From contig CM023538.1 of assembly GCA_013350335.1 (NCBI GenBank), positions 49,314,695 through 49,378,694 on the forward strand: a stretch of DNA of 64,000 nt, given 5' to 3'. Below are positions 11,571-22,183 of this stretch, in pieces; the stretch's first letter is position 1, and every line of letters begins with the position of its first letter. Both the position numbers and the translations under genes were made by a program. The notes beneath the pieces are model-generated. The model had not been told where the DNA came from, did no database searches, and worked only from the letters and a program-made list of their open reading frames with translations. The stretch comes from Chimonanthus salicifolius (lineage: Eukaryota; Streptophyta; Magnoliopsida; Laurales; Calycanthaceae).

Positions 11571-13290
11571 CTAAGGCATTGGCTTGCGCCTGGTGACATA
11601 TAGAGGTATAGCAACGTATGTTATCTTTCCTCTGAGAAAGAAGTAGTGGCCGGCGCAAAAGGAAACCAACATGGTTCCCATGGAAAGCAGAAGACTGGTG
11701 AGGCCTAACATCAGTTTGTCCGGCAAGTTCTTACTCACATCATCAAAACCATTGTAGGGAGAGATGAGGACGGTGAGGAACATGATGAGGGATATAAGTG
11801 AAAAACAGAGCGCTCCGAATGCGAAAACCACGAACATGTCAAAGGCCGGATGTCCTTGGAAATTAGGAGTGCCTATGTCGTTGTTGCCCCCCTGGGATGG
11901 TGGTGGCTGAGGCAAATGCGACAGTGGCTATGAGTCCGGCCACCACTGAGCAAGATTGGGAAGTTGTGTTCAACCACTCTCTATGGTCTTTACTTTCGAG
12001 CAAATTTTTGTGCCCCTTCAAGAAGACCTCCAAAGGTGTTTCCTTGTCTTTGTTACGAGCTTTCACAGAGCGCATGGGCATGGAGTTCCTGACATACTGC
12101 ATTTTGGAAAAGTAGGTGTTAAGAGTGTATAATATATACCAGTTTACCATTTCAAAAAAATTTAACATTTCGAAAGATATATACCAGATTATAATTGGTA
12201 CTTTTAGATAGATTCAACATAATACGAGCTATGACAGGGTTGACAACTCTTTGTTGTCAACGGAGATCAAATTTTATTTGCATAGTAGATCATTGTTAGT
12301 TATTGCAACTTTAAGTTTCTCCAAATTAATGAGATAAATAACTTTGTTGATAATAATAATGATATGAATTGTCTCTTACTCTACTTATATTTAGCTTATC
12401 ACATTAGTAGTGATATTAAGGCCATCAACAGTTATACTGAGGAGAGATTCCCTAGCCATAAGAACCACTGGTTGGTCTTAGCATTCATTTCATTTTGTTG
12501 AAATGAATTCTTTTAATAGGTCCCACAAGGCATATTATTTGAAACATGATTCCTAGATTTATTTAACTTAAAAAATAATAACCTTTTAAACTTGTACTCT
12601 ACTTTTATAAAACTATAAAAATGAATGGTTATGATTAGACAAAAAAAATTTGTCTCTTTTTTAAGTTAAAAAAAAAAATTAATTCCAGACTTCATCATCT
12701 TTTTGTAATTTCATACAAAAAATATTTATAAAAAACTATATTTCAGTAGATATAATGAATATGATTCAAATAATATAGTTTAGAAGACCTAAAACGTACA
12801 ACTATCAATATTCTAATAGAAATACCTAGGCCATATATGAGAGAGAGAGACTCACATTATACCACTTGATCTCCCAATGTAGTTACATGGTTTGAGGCAT
12901 TCCCCAAGGCAAATGGGAACTGGAAATGGCAGCCAGATGCAAGGCGTTGTTCCTTTCATTATCTTCATTCTCAGCATCTTCCCACTTAATGATCCCTTAG
13001 TTTTTTAGGTCAAGAAGAAGTTCAAATACATCGGCTTGCCTGTTCTCTATTGCCAACAATAATGCATTTTTGTTGTCAGGTATCTTCTTTTCTTTGAAGG
13101 CTTTAGGAAATCTTGTCAAAATTTCTTTCACAATCTCTGTCACCCCTAATTTAGCAGCAATTAGAGGATGTGTCTCATCTTCACTTACATCTCGTACGTA
13201 TTCTTTCCACTGTTCGTTCTCAATGAGTTTTTCCATGATTCTACGCACTAGCAAGTGCTTCCGTTTGGTGTTCACGACCTTCTCCACTAT
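11571..13290 (-). pseudogene. PGG-domain ankyrin repeat gene, 3' portion (ACD6/ITN1-like family)
   Basis: The upstream exon (about 13290-12856) encodes ankyrin-like sequence: KRKHLLVRRIMEKLIE, then HPLIAAKLGVTEIVKEILTRFP, NALLLAIENRQADV and NNALHLAA. It ends WEIKWYN at a GT donor (12855). The next exon (12096-11571), after an AATGCAG acceptor, reads YVRNSMP and continues into the PGG membrane domain, VVAGLIATVAFASATTIPGG. Hydrophobic segments follow. Family members are membrane ankyrin proteins linked to defence and stress signalling. Damage includes an in-frame TAA at 12997-12999, a second stop before WEIKWY, and one extra base in a run of six C at 11887-11892 that breaks the frame right after PGG. 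The N-terminal exons are missing locally; a candidate sits at 43508-43653. Confidence 0.85.
12097..12855 (-). other. Intron of the ankyrin/PGG pseudogene
   Basis: On the minus strand it starts GTGAGTCTC and ends AATGCAG. Joining the flanks gives the reading WEIKWYN-YVRNSMP, the order expected in this family. The interior is AT-rich with no other feature; a GA-rich tract lies at its 5' end. Confidence 0.75.
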
Positions 13291-13628
13291 GCATTCACAG
13301 GTAGATAAGTGAGAAATCTCATAATGAAAGAAGGAATTTAAAGATACAAAACAAGTACATCAAAGTAGTATTCTAAACATGAAGGGGTCGGAGCGGCGGC
13401 CAAAAACCCATCTTAGGAAGAAGGGGTTTTGTATTTTGTTTCCATTTCATTTCAACGGATCACTCTCCATAGACTTAACCTATATATGCTGATTGGAAAG
13501 TTTACACTTGTTGAACAACTTAGTTAAAAAAATAGTATTCTAATTGTGTATCTAATTGAAGTCCGGAGTTATTTCTATGCAAATCTTTCATTCTATCCCT
13601 CTAGAATCCAGTAGCTCCAATTGAATTG
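13291..13628. other. Spacer between ankyrin pseudogene and copia element
   Basis: No gene is visible; it is probably intron sequence of the pseudogene. Its last 26 bases (13603-13628) recur after the copia element at 18507-18532. Confidence 0.4.
13603..13628 (+). repeat. Left copy of 26-bp direct repeat flanking copia element
   Basis: AGAATCCAGTAGCTCCAATT and the next six bases match 18507-18532 except for three differences, all C/T transitions. Copia integration normally duplicates only 5 bp. Confidence 0.8.
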
Positions 13629-13913
13629 TGTTAAAATTAATGCCTTGTATCTTTTTGTTATTATTTTTGTAGTTGATGTCCATTTTTGTAATTTTATTGT
13701 TATATTGTAGATGCTAGATATTTGCCACATGTATGGCTATGATGGTGTGTAAAAAAGAAATCCTTTAAGTTTATGGAATGAGAAGGAAAAAAAAAAAAGT
13801 CTCCTCTCTTTTGCTTCTAACATCTACCCATTTCTTCTTCTCTATTCTACATCTCCATTTTACATTGTCTTCTTCTTAGATAAACAAACGAAGGGCTGAA
13901 ACTACAACCAACA
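13629..13913 (+). repeat. 5' LTR of copia element
   Basis: It has TG..CA ends and is immediately followed by TC and the primer site. It holds a purine-rich run near 13780 and a CT-rich stretch likely near the transcript start. Confidence 0.9.
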
Positions 13914-13915
13914 TC

Positions 13916-13927
13916 TGGTATCAGAGC
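13916..13927 (+). other. tRNA-Met primer binding site
   Basis: TGGTATCAGAGC, an exact copy of the common plant LTR-element PBS, lies two bases after the 5' LTR. Confidence 0.92.
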
Positions 13928-14193
13928 TTGGTAGTGAGCTTTTGGGGCTTTCCATCAACCCATTTGAAGACGGTGAAGTGAATCTTGTCCCGGTTTTTCA
14001 AAGAGTCTTACGAATCCGAAGCTATTTTCTTCAATCAGATTGAAGAGGTTCTTATAGCAGATAAGAGAAGACACCATTGGGTTTCAACACTTGAAAAAGA
14101 AGAAGAAAGAAAGAAGAAGAAGAAGAAAAAATTCTGCACACCAAGTGTTTGATGATTTGCCAAGGAGATTCAAAAGCCTAAGAAGAAGAAACA

Positions 14194-15175
14194 ATGGCAA
14201 GTTAAAGCAATAGTTGTTCTCAAAACCCTCCATTCCCAATATTTGATAGAGAAAGATATGATTATTGGAGTTTGAAGATGAAAACTCTTTTTATTTCTTA
14301 TGATTTATGGGATTTGGTAGAAGATGGGTATAAAGAACCCCAAAATATGGAGGATTTGACAAATTCCCAAAAGCAACAATTAAAGGATAATCAGAAGAAG
14401 GATGCAAAAGCCCTCTATTTGATTCAACAAGAAATTTCCATCAAAATCTTCCCAAGAATCATCAATGCTACAAAAGCTAAGGAGGCTTGGGACATTCTAC
14501 AAAAGAAGTATAGGGGTGCTTTGAAGGTAAGAGCCATTAAACTTCAAACTCTTAGAAGAGATTTTGAAAATGTTAAAATGAAAGAAAGTAAAGCTTTGCA
14601 AAATTTCTTTTCTAGAGTTGTGGAGATGGTGAATCAAATGAAGATTTAAGGAGAGAAAATTACTGATCAAAGAATAGTGGAGAAAATACTCATTAGTTTG
14701 CCGGAGAAATATGACTCCATTGTCGGCATTATTGAGGAGACTAAAGATACTTCCTCATTGGATGTTGAAGAATTGATGGGTTCCATTAGTGCATTTGAGC
14801 AAATGTTGAATAGACACTCCAATCTCAATGTTAGTTCAAAAAATCAATCAAAGGAACCATCAAATTTTGATCAATCCAAAAGTGAATCTTCAAAAGGTGG
14901 AAGACATGGAAGAGGAAGAAATACAAGAAGAAGAGGTAGAAATGTTTTTGAAGTGATATGAAATGTGGAGACCACTTAACAAAAATGCATTATTTGTAAA
15001 AGAAGTAGTCATGTTGATCAAGATTGTTGGTTTCGTGGAAAACCCCAATGTCACAATTGCAAGAAATTTGGGAATGTTTAAAAAGATTGTCGATTCAAGA
15101 ACAATCAACAAGACAATTTCTTTGAAGAGCAAGAAGGTGATGGGAATACGTGCTATTCTTGTCAAGTGGCATTAG
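14194..15175 (+). pseudogene. Copia gag with two zinc knuckles
   Basis: The frame beginning at ATG 14194 meets a TAA after three codons, and a long open stretch resumes downstream. Recognisable gag words are SYDLWDLVEDGY, AKEAWDILQKKYRG and ILISLPEKYDSIV. A basic glycine/arginine stretch follows (GRHGRGRNTRRRGR). Two CCHC knuckles come after (CIICKRSSHVDQDC and CHNCKKFGNV then stop, KDC), so the second is broken. Gag would bind RNA and build the particle. At least four stops are visible. Confidence 0.85.
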
Positions 15176-16450
15176 AGCAAAGAAACAATGTGTGGTTCAG
15201 TGATAGTGGTTGTAGTAATCACATGACGGGGGAAAAAAGTATTTTTGTAGAAATGGATACTCCTCAAGTTCCCAAGTAATAATGGGAAATGGTGCCTTGG
15301 TCCAAGCAAAGGGAAATGAAACTATTGCTGTAGAGATAAAGAAGGGGAGAAAGTATAATCGTGATGTGCTGTTAGTTCTGGACTTGGAGCAAAATTTATT
15401 GAGTGTTGGACAACTAGTCGAGCATGGATATTTTATTCACTTTCAAGGCAACTCTTGCAAGATCCTTGACAAAGGAGATAGAAGGCAAGTTGTGACAAGA
15501 ATCAAGATGGAGAAGAATAAAAATTTCCCTTTCATTTTCCACTATCCAAAAATGTGGCTTTGAAGATGGATGTACTTGATGAGTCATGGCTTTGGCATAG
15601 AAGATTTGGGCACTTGAATTTTGAAATCTTAAAGAATCTCCAACAGTAAAACATGGTGTATGGTTTGCCGGTTATACAAGAAGTGAAGGAAGTTTATGAA
15701 AGTTGTGCACTTGGTAAACATCATCGAGAGTCATTTCCAGAAGATAAAGTATGGAGAGCTAAAGCACCATTGGAGCTTGCTCATACCGATGTGTGCGGAC
15801 CAATGAAAACCTTAACTCATACAGGTAACAAGTATTTTATTATTTTTGTAAATGATTTTACAAGAATGATATGGGTATATTTCTTTAGACAAAAATCCGA
15901 TGTTTTTACTATTCTCAAAAAATTTCAAAATCTTGTTGAAAGACAAAGTGGACGCCTCTTGAATGTTTTAAGTGATAGAGGTGGTGAATACAACTCCAAA
16001 GAATTTGAGAAATTTTGTGAAGATATTGGGTTGGATAGGCAATTGATCGTTGGGTACACTCCACAACAAAATGGAATGGCGGAAAGAAAAAATAGAACTA
16101 TTGTTGAGATGGCAAAATCAATCATGAGAAAGGAATGCCTATGTCCTTTTGGGCTGAAGCAGTGTACACAGTGATTTATTTGATTAATAGATGTCCAACA
16201 AAGGCCATGGAGAATCAAAGTCCATTTGAAGCTTGGAGTGGAAAAAACCATCCATGAATCACTTGAAGGTATTTGGTTGCATTTGTTTTGCTCATGTTCC
16301 AAAAGAAATGAGGCATAAACTTGATGAAACTAGTGAAAAATGCATTTTTGTGGATTATAGCTCAAAATCAAAGGGCTATAGACTCTTTCATTTGAAGAAA
16401 AACAAAGTGATCATTAGTAAAGATGTACTCTTCAATGAGAAGGCTTCTTG
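15176..16450 (+). pseudogene. Copia protease and integrase region
   Basis: The protease signature WFSDSGCSNHMTG is followed by the GAG-pre-integrase word WLWHRRFGHLNFE. The integrase core then shows its three acidic positions in HTDVCGP, LSDRGGEYNS and NGMAERKNRT. Several frame changes separate these blocks (for example near 15280, 15560, 15650 and 16170), so no integrase could be made. Integrase would insert the cDNA into the host chromosome. Confidence 0.88.
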
Positions 16451-16629
16451 GGATTGAAAATAGAAGAAAGTTGAAAGTCAAGTTATTGCTCTCAATGAAA
16501 AATTGGAGTTTAAAGAAAATGAAGATGAAATTGTTCATGATACTCATCAACAAATGACTCTAAAGCCGACAATCATCGAACTTCTAAATCAAGCTCAAGT
16601 TCCTCATGTCCAAGATCAACTCCAAGAAG

Positions 16630-17330
16630 AATGAGAAGTCTTAGTGATGTTTATGCAAGTTGTAATTTTTGTATTGTTGAACCGGAGACATTTAAAGAAG
16701 CAATTAAAGAAAAAACTTGGAGGAATGCTATTGAAGAAGAAATTTATGTGATTGAGAAGAACAAAACTTTGGAGTTGGTGGAGAGGCCAAAAAACAAAGA
16801 AGTCATTGGTGTGAAGTGGATTTACAAAACAAAATTGAACCCGGATGGTTCTATTCAAAGAAACAAAGCAAGACTTGTGGCAAAAATGGTATTCTCAACA
16901 ACCCAGAATTGATTTCCATGAAACATTTGTACCAATTGCTCGGCTTGACCAAATTAGAGCTCTTATTGCCTTGGCGGATAAAAAAGGCTGGTCTTTATAT
17001 CAACTTAATGTGAAATCAGCATTCTTGAATGGTGTATTGAATAAAAAGGTATATGTTAAACAACCTCAAGGCTTTGTTGCAAAAGGTGAAGAAGAAAAAG
17101 TGTTCAAGTTGAAGAAGGCATTGAATGACCTAAAACAAGCACCATGGGCATGGTATAGTGAGATTGATGCTTACTTCAATGAAAAAGACTTTCAAAGAAG
17201 CAAGAGTGAGCCAACCTTGTACGTCAAGACACAAGGTAAAACCGATGTTCTTATAATTTCTCTTTATGTTCATGATTTTGTGATTACCGGTATTGATGAA
17301 AAAATATCAAAGAATTTAAAGGACAGATGA
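16630..17330 (+). pseudogene. Copia reverse transcriptase, catalytic box altered
   Basis: Blocks in order are VKWIYKTKLNPDG, NKARLVAK, VPIARLDQIRALIALA, NVKSAFLNGVL, VYVKQPQGF, LNDLKQAPWAWY and ISLYVHDFVITG. The last should carry the YVDD catalytic box, but here it reads YVHD, losing one of the two metal-binding aspartates. A frameshift lies near 16890-16900. The enzyme would copy element RNA into cDNA. Confidence 0.9.
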
Positions 17331-18223
17331 TGAAAAAATATAAAATGAGTGATATGGGACTCTTGCATTACTTCTTGGGCATTGAAATTTGTCAAAATGA
17401 AGATAGTGTTTTTCTTTGCCAAAAGAAGTATGCAAAAACTCTCCAAAAATTCAAAATGGGGAATTGCAAATCAGTGGCTACTCCTTTGGTTGTGAATGAA
17501 AAATTGGAGAAAGAAGATGGAAGTAAAAAAGTTGATGCATCTCTCTATAGAAGCTTAGTTGAAAGCTTGTTATATTTGACAGCAACAAGACCGGACATCA
17601 TGTTTGCTACAAGTTTATTGTCTCGGTTAATGCACAAGCCAAGTCAAATTCATTTTGGGGCTGCTAAAAGAGTGCTAAGATACATACAAGGTACACTTGA
17701 TTTTGGGATTATGTATGAGAAAAATGTTGAGACAAGATTATTTGGATTTTGTGATAATGATTGGGGCAGTTGTGTTGATGACATGAGAAGTACTTCTGGA
17801 TATGCATTCTCTCTTGGTTCCGATATATTTTCATGGGTATCCAAGAAATTACAAACCGTGGCACAATCCACTGCCAAGGCCTAATATATTTCAGCATCAT
17901 TGGCAACTTCTCAAGCTATATGGCTGAGAAGAATCTTAGAAGATTTTGGTGAAATGCAAGGAGAAACTACTCCAATCCTTTGTGACAACAAATCGGCCAT
18001 TCCAATGACAAAGAATCCCGTTTACCATAGCCGTACAAAGCATATTGCCATCAAGTATCATTTTATTAGAGAGGTCGTGGAAAATGATGAGATCCAAGTC
18101 AAGTATAGCGAAACTGAAGACCAGGTGGAAAATATCTTCACCAAAGCACTTTCAAAACATAAGTTTCAATTTCTTAGAGAAATGTTGGGAGTTCAACCAC
18201 AAGGCATTAAGGGGGAGTGTTAA
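17327..18223 (+). pseudogene. Copia RT tail and RNase H
   Basis: The frame has LLHYFLGIEI, LYRSLVESLLYLTATRPDI, RVLRYIQGT and the RNase H words FGFCDNDWGSCVDD, RSTSGYAFSLG and ILCDNKSAI. The usual AEY box is lost, since AKA is followed by a TAA (17882-17884). The C-terminus continues with the typical KHIAIKYHFIREVV and NIFTKALSKHKF, then the PPT. RNase H would remove RNA from the RNA-DNA hybrid. Confidence 0.9.
18209..18217 (+). other. Polypurine tract
   Basis: AAGGGGGAG lies directly before the TG of the 3' LTR and matches the plus-strand priming tract of copia elements. Confidence 0.85.
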
Positions 18224-18506
18224 AATTAATGCCTTGTATCTTTTTGTTATTGTGTTTTTAATTGATGTCCATTTTGGTAATTTTATTGTTATATAGTAGA
18301 TGTTGGATATTTGACACATATATGGCTATGATGGTGTGTAAAAAGGAAACACTTCTAAGTTTACGGAATGAGAAGGAAAAGAAAAAAAAAAAGAGTTCCC
18401 TTTTTTGCTTCTAACCTCTACCTATTTCTTCTTTTCCATTCTACATCTCCATTTTACATTGTCTTCTTCTTAGAAAAACAAACAAAAGGACTGAAACTAC
18501 AGCCAA
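18218..18506 (+). repeat. 3' LTR of copia element
   Basis: It starts TGTTAAAATTAATG, mirrors the 5' LTR, and ends in worn sequence (CTACAGCCAA instead of a clean CA). The 26-bp direct repeat follows at once. Confidence 0.88.
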
Positions 18507-18532
18507 AGAATCCAGCAGTTCTAATTGAATTG
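18507..18532 (+). repeat. Right copy of 26-bp direct repeat flanking copia element
   Basis: This is the partner of 13603-13628, with three C/T differences in 26 positions. Confidence 0.8.
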
Positions 18533-18875
18533 TGTTTTCACCTTTTACGGCACTGGACCAAAGAAGAATGATAGCGTATCCATTGAGAAGAGTTCTCTTC
18601 CTATGCTCTAGATAATAGGGCTTTCTGGCCCACAACTGCTACTATGATGTCTTGCTTCTCAGTTTCTATTTGGTATATAAATATCTGTTTGAAAGAAAAT
18701 CTCAAATACTCAATAACGAAAAGACCTGCTTCTCATTGTAGTGGTCATATCTAGGAACTGTAGTTTCAAATGACATCAAAATCTATCTTTATTTTCGATG
18801 GTGAATGTTGTCGTTATCAATTTATTACAATGAAGACCCATTTTATATCTTATGCCACAACACTCTCAGTGTAGT
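18533..18875. other. Spacer without recognised feature
   Basis: This short sequence lies between the copia element and the hAT target duplication. No conserved frame is seen. It may be part of the same broken intron. Confidence 0.4.
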
Positions 18876-19079
18876 CATAAATACAAGCCCGGCCCTGCCT
18901 ATAGACCAAATAGGCGGTCGCATAGGGCCCCCAAATAGGCAGGGCCCCGAGTCCATTAAACTCCTCTAAGAGCCATGTTCAAAAAGGGCCCAAATCCACT
19001 TCCCACTTTCTGCAAGCTGGCAGGCTGCACGCGCACGCCACGAATACTGAATGCAGAAAACGTTCCTCATCCCGCGTAC

Positions 19080-19290
19080 CCGTCCCGCCCCAGCGTCCTA
19101 TGCTCGCACCCGCTTACGCGTCCCGCACCAGCTCTAGTGTCCTGCGCCCGCTCCCTTGTACGCGTCCCGCGCCCGCGCTAGCGTCCTGCACCTGCGCCTG
19201 CTCCCGTGCCCCGTCCTGCTTCCTGCGCTCGCGTACTCGTCCCGCTCCCGTGTCCGCGTCCGCGTTCGCGTCCTGCATCTCGCGCCCACA
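19080..19290. repeat. GC-rich subterminal minisatellite of hAT element
   Basis: The word CGTCCCGC/CGTCCTGC occurs at about 19081, 19119, 19163, 19182, 19212, 19238 and 19269, with TGTCCTGC at 19138. Part of the array has a period near 44 bp. hAT transposases of other plants bind subterminal repeats, so these could be binding sites; that is inference. Confidence 0.6.
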
Positions 19291-20063
19291 TTCCGTACGC
19301 TAAAGTCTGAATTTCAAAACCTCTACTGCAACGGTCATTTCCACATCTCTTCCAGACGAAATCCCTAATTTTTACCGTTGCCTCTTCAAACCGCAAAACC
19401 CTATCGAAATAAAATCCCAAATTACAGTTTCCTCTTCTCTCACTGCTCTACGACTCTCTCACAGCTCTCTCTCTCTCTGTGACTACTTTCTCTCGATGAC
19501 TCGCTCTCTCACTGCTCTCTCTGTAACACCCCATCCCGAAACGGGCGTGTTACTACAGATACTAAACCGAGATATCATACATTCCAAACTACCGGCATAT
19601 TTTTTTTTTTTTTTTGACTAAACATCAATCACCATAAGAGAAAAGAGATACCATAAGTTCAGTTAACACAACAGTACAATAGGTGGCTAGTACAGTCATC
19701 CACAATGATAAACAATATCCAAAATAAACACAAGGTTCTTTTTAATTAATAAAAGGAAAGTAATTAAGCAATCCGAAAGCATCATCGCCTAAGCCTGGTC
19801 TTTGGACCCGCTGGATCCCGCATCCATCGAGCCACTTGAAAGGCAAGGGGGTGAGTACTTCATACTCAGCAAGGGAACACATGCATATAATCACACAACA
19901 TATATCACACATTGCATATCTACCACTGAGGAATAACAAAGGTCCACGTACATGGTTCCCACACAACATGCACTCGACCCACCGTACGGGCCATTCGGTA
20001 GGTACTCAACATGGCCCACAACCCCTTACCTAGACAACCTCAATCCCTTAACCAATGAGCAGG

Positions 20064-20370
20064 AGAGCACATCCTCAGCCTATTCGGTCATCTAGGGATC
20101 ACAAACTATACTGGCGGGAGCTGTCCCTCAGCGCTCTGTCCCTCGACCTAGGCGAGCACCTCCTCAGCCCACTTGGTCACACAGGGATCACAACCCATGC
20201 CAGCGGGAGCTGCCCCTCACCGCTTCGTCCCTCGACCTAGGCGAGCACCTCCTCAGCCTACTCGGTCACACAGGGATCACAACCTATGCCAGCGGGAGCT
20301 GCCCCTCACCGCTTCATCCCTCGACCTAGGCGAGCACCTCCTCAGCCTACTCGGTCACACAGGGATCATC
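20064..20370. repeat. Minisatellite inside LTR, about 89-90 bp unit, about 3.5 copies
   Basis: GAGCACCTCCTCAGCC and variants recur at about 20064, 20153, 20243 and 20332, with GGGATCACAAC and GCGGGAGCTG words in each unit. The apparent proteins in this stretch are repeat artefacts. Confidence 0.85.
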
Positions 20371-21817
20371 TCATTCGTCCCACATTCGGGTATCGGAACT
20401 ACAAGAGGCTTCTAAGGTTACCTTGGGTGAACCAACATTCAGCCTGATGGCCTATCTTGGATTGACACGGCTACTTTCCCAACGGATCCCTATTAGGGAT
20501 TTCCAGGCACCTTGTTTCCCAAGTCAGGTTACACCTCCCCCGAAGGTGTATCTGGTGACCACAAGACAGATCGACCATTTTATTCAAGCTAGGGGCACGA
20601 CTACCCACATCCAATCACAAGGCAATACACATCCCATCACGCGTCCGCCGCATGGCCCCACATAACCCTAATGTTACTTAACGTCCAAACCCCTCCGACA
20701 TTCTACGCATCCAACAATTGCATGTACGATTAACAATAGGCACGTGCAGGTACAATTAATAATAGACATGTTCTCAATAAAGGAACATCAAATCCCAGTC
20801 AATCATGTATATCACAGTCTATCACATACTGGCATGTTGACATTTCATCATGTTATCAATCAATCACATCCAATTACTTAATCATGCACAACTAGTACAA
20901 CATCAAGCCCATCTATTATTCTTTCATCATTACCGGACGCGAATACACAGAGTCGTCCCCTCGCCACATACTTATCTGAATGGTTCCCTTGCCGAGTGGC
21001 AAAACCAGATATAAGGGGTCCCATTCTGCGCATTCTGCATCCACATGATTCGAAGATAAATAAATGCAGAAATGCGTATGTTAAAAGTGTGACAGTTCCC
21101 TCACCGGTGTGCGTTTGAAAATCAATCGTGAGAAGACGGTTCCGTTGGTTTGAAGGGGGCTCGATCTGAAGAAACAAGAGCACAGAATAAGTAAAGGAGA
21201 TAAAACAGGCTAATCTAAGCTCGCTGAAAATGGGCCCGAAATGGACCGGGCCTGAAACTGGGCCCGAAATGGGCCGGGCCCAAGCTGGGCTGGGCCTGAA
21301 ACTGGGCCAAGCCCAAAAATGGACTGGGCCGAGAAGGATCAGCGGCGAGCTGAGCTGGGCTCTGCCCAGTGGGGCCCACACTCGGACTCAGCCGAGTTAA
21401 CTCGACTGCCCAGCTGAGCCAACTCAGCTGCTCAGCTGAGTTGACTCGGCTGCCCAGCCGAAGGGGGAAAAAGAAAGAGGAAGAAAATGCAGGAAGAAGA
21501 GGAAGAAGAGGGAAGAGGGAAAAACCGAGGGGGATCGAGAAATCCATCGGAAAATCGGGAAAATCCGAGGAAATCGGAGAGAAAGGAAGGAAAAAAAAAA
21601 GGAAAAACGATGAAAATTGAGGTGGGCTCGGGGAAGAGGGAAAACCGACGGGAAAAGGGAAGGTGGAAGAGGAGGGGAAGAAGATACCTTGCTCAGTCGG
21701 GCGGTGACGGCGACTCCGAGATGCCGGTCGTCGGAGCAAAGGGGAAGGAGGGGCCGGAGGCGGGAGAAGGAGAAGGAGAAGGAGAAGGACAGAGGAGGCG
21801 GCGGCAATGGTGCCGCG

Positions 21818-21842
21818 GCACTGTAGCTGCGTGCTACAGTGC
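21818..21842. other. Perfect 10-bp stem-loop in LTR
   Basis: GCACTGTAGC and GCTACAGTGC enclose a 5-base loop. An equivalent stem occurs in the solo LTR at 56129 (56462-56483). Confidence 0.7.
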
Positions 21843-22183
21843 GCAGCGAAAGGAAGGCTTATAAGGGGGGAGAACTTAGGGTTTAGGGTTTCTCTTTTAT
21901 TTATTTATTTATTTATTTATTTTTTATATAAAATCAGAATTTTTCAAAAACAGTGTTTCAAAATCAGAAGGAAAATCGGATGTCAAACCTTGGGTGAGGA
22001 AAAGTGTGTGATTTTCAATTATTTTGGTATGACAAGGTATTAAATAATTTAAATGACTAAAATGCCCTTCGAGCATCTGAGCTCGGGATCGGGCGATACA
22101 AGGCCTATAACGGGATCCATCCCATCCCCACTGCTACTGAGACCCTAAAATCCCGAAAAATCGGGTCGGGTCGCTACACTCTC

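Larger units (their letters stand above)
13629..18506 (+). mobile_element. Ty1-copia retrotransposon, complete structure, decayed coding region
   Basis: LTRs of about 285 bp (13629-13913 and 18218-18506) start TGTTAAAATTAATG. TGGTATCAGAGC follows the 5' LTR and the tract AAGGGGGAG precedes the 3' LTR. The interior keeps the copia order gag, protease, integrase, reverse transcriptase, RNase H. The LTRs differ at many sites by eye, roughly one in ten, so insertion is not recent. Stops, frameshifts and catalytic changes show that the element cannot move on its own. It sits next to the ankyrin pseudogene, probably within an old intron. Confidence 0.93.
19522..22178 (-). mobile_element. Solo LTR, Ty3-gypsy type, 2657 bp
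   Basis: On the plus strand it starts TGTAACACCCC and ends GGTCGCTACA. The target duplication is CTCTC (19517-19521 and 22179-22183), within a CT-rich stretch of the hAT element. Read on the minus strand its start matches the solo LTR at 56129: TGTAGCGACCCG, a GTAGCAGTG word and GGCATTTTAGT. It has no gene. It holds a 10-bp perfect hairpin (21818-21842), a purine-rich block (21470-21800) and a minisatellite (20064-20370). It was left by recombination between two LTRs of a full element. Confidence 0.88.

Noticed and set aside
20064..20370. CRISPR-like array
   Set aside because: Units are contiguous without unique spacers and the DNA is plant nuclear; it is a minisatellite.
20055..20665. Chain of open frames with repeated peptides, possibly a repeat protein
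   Set aside because: They are translations of the 89-90 bp minisatellite of a solo LTR; no start context or domain is seen.
21215..21864. Long proline/serine or arginine/glutamate-rich frames on both strands
   Set aside because: They come from the purine-rich leader of the solo LTR and have mirror-image composition on the two strands.
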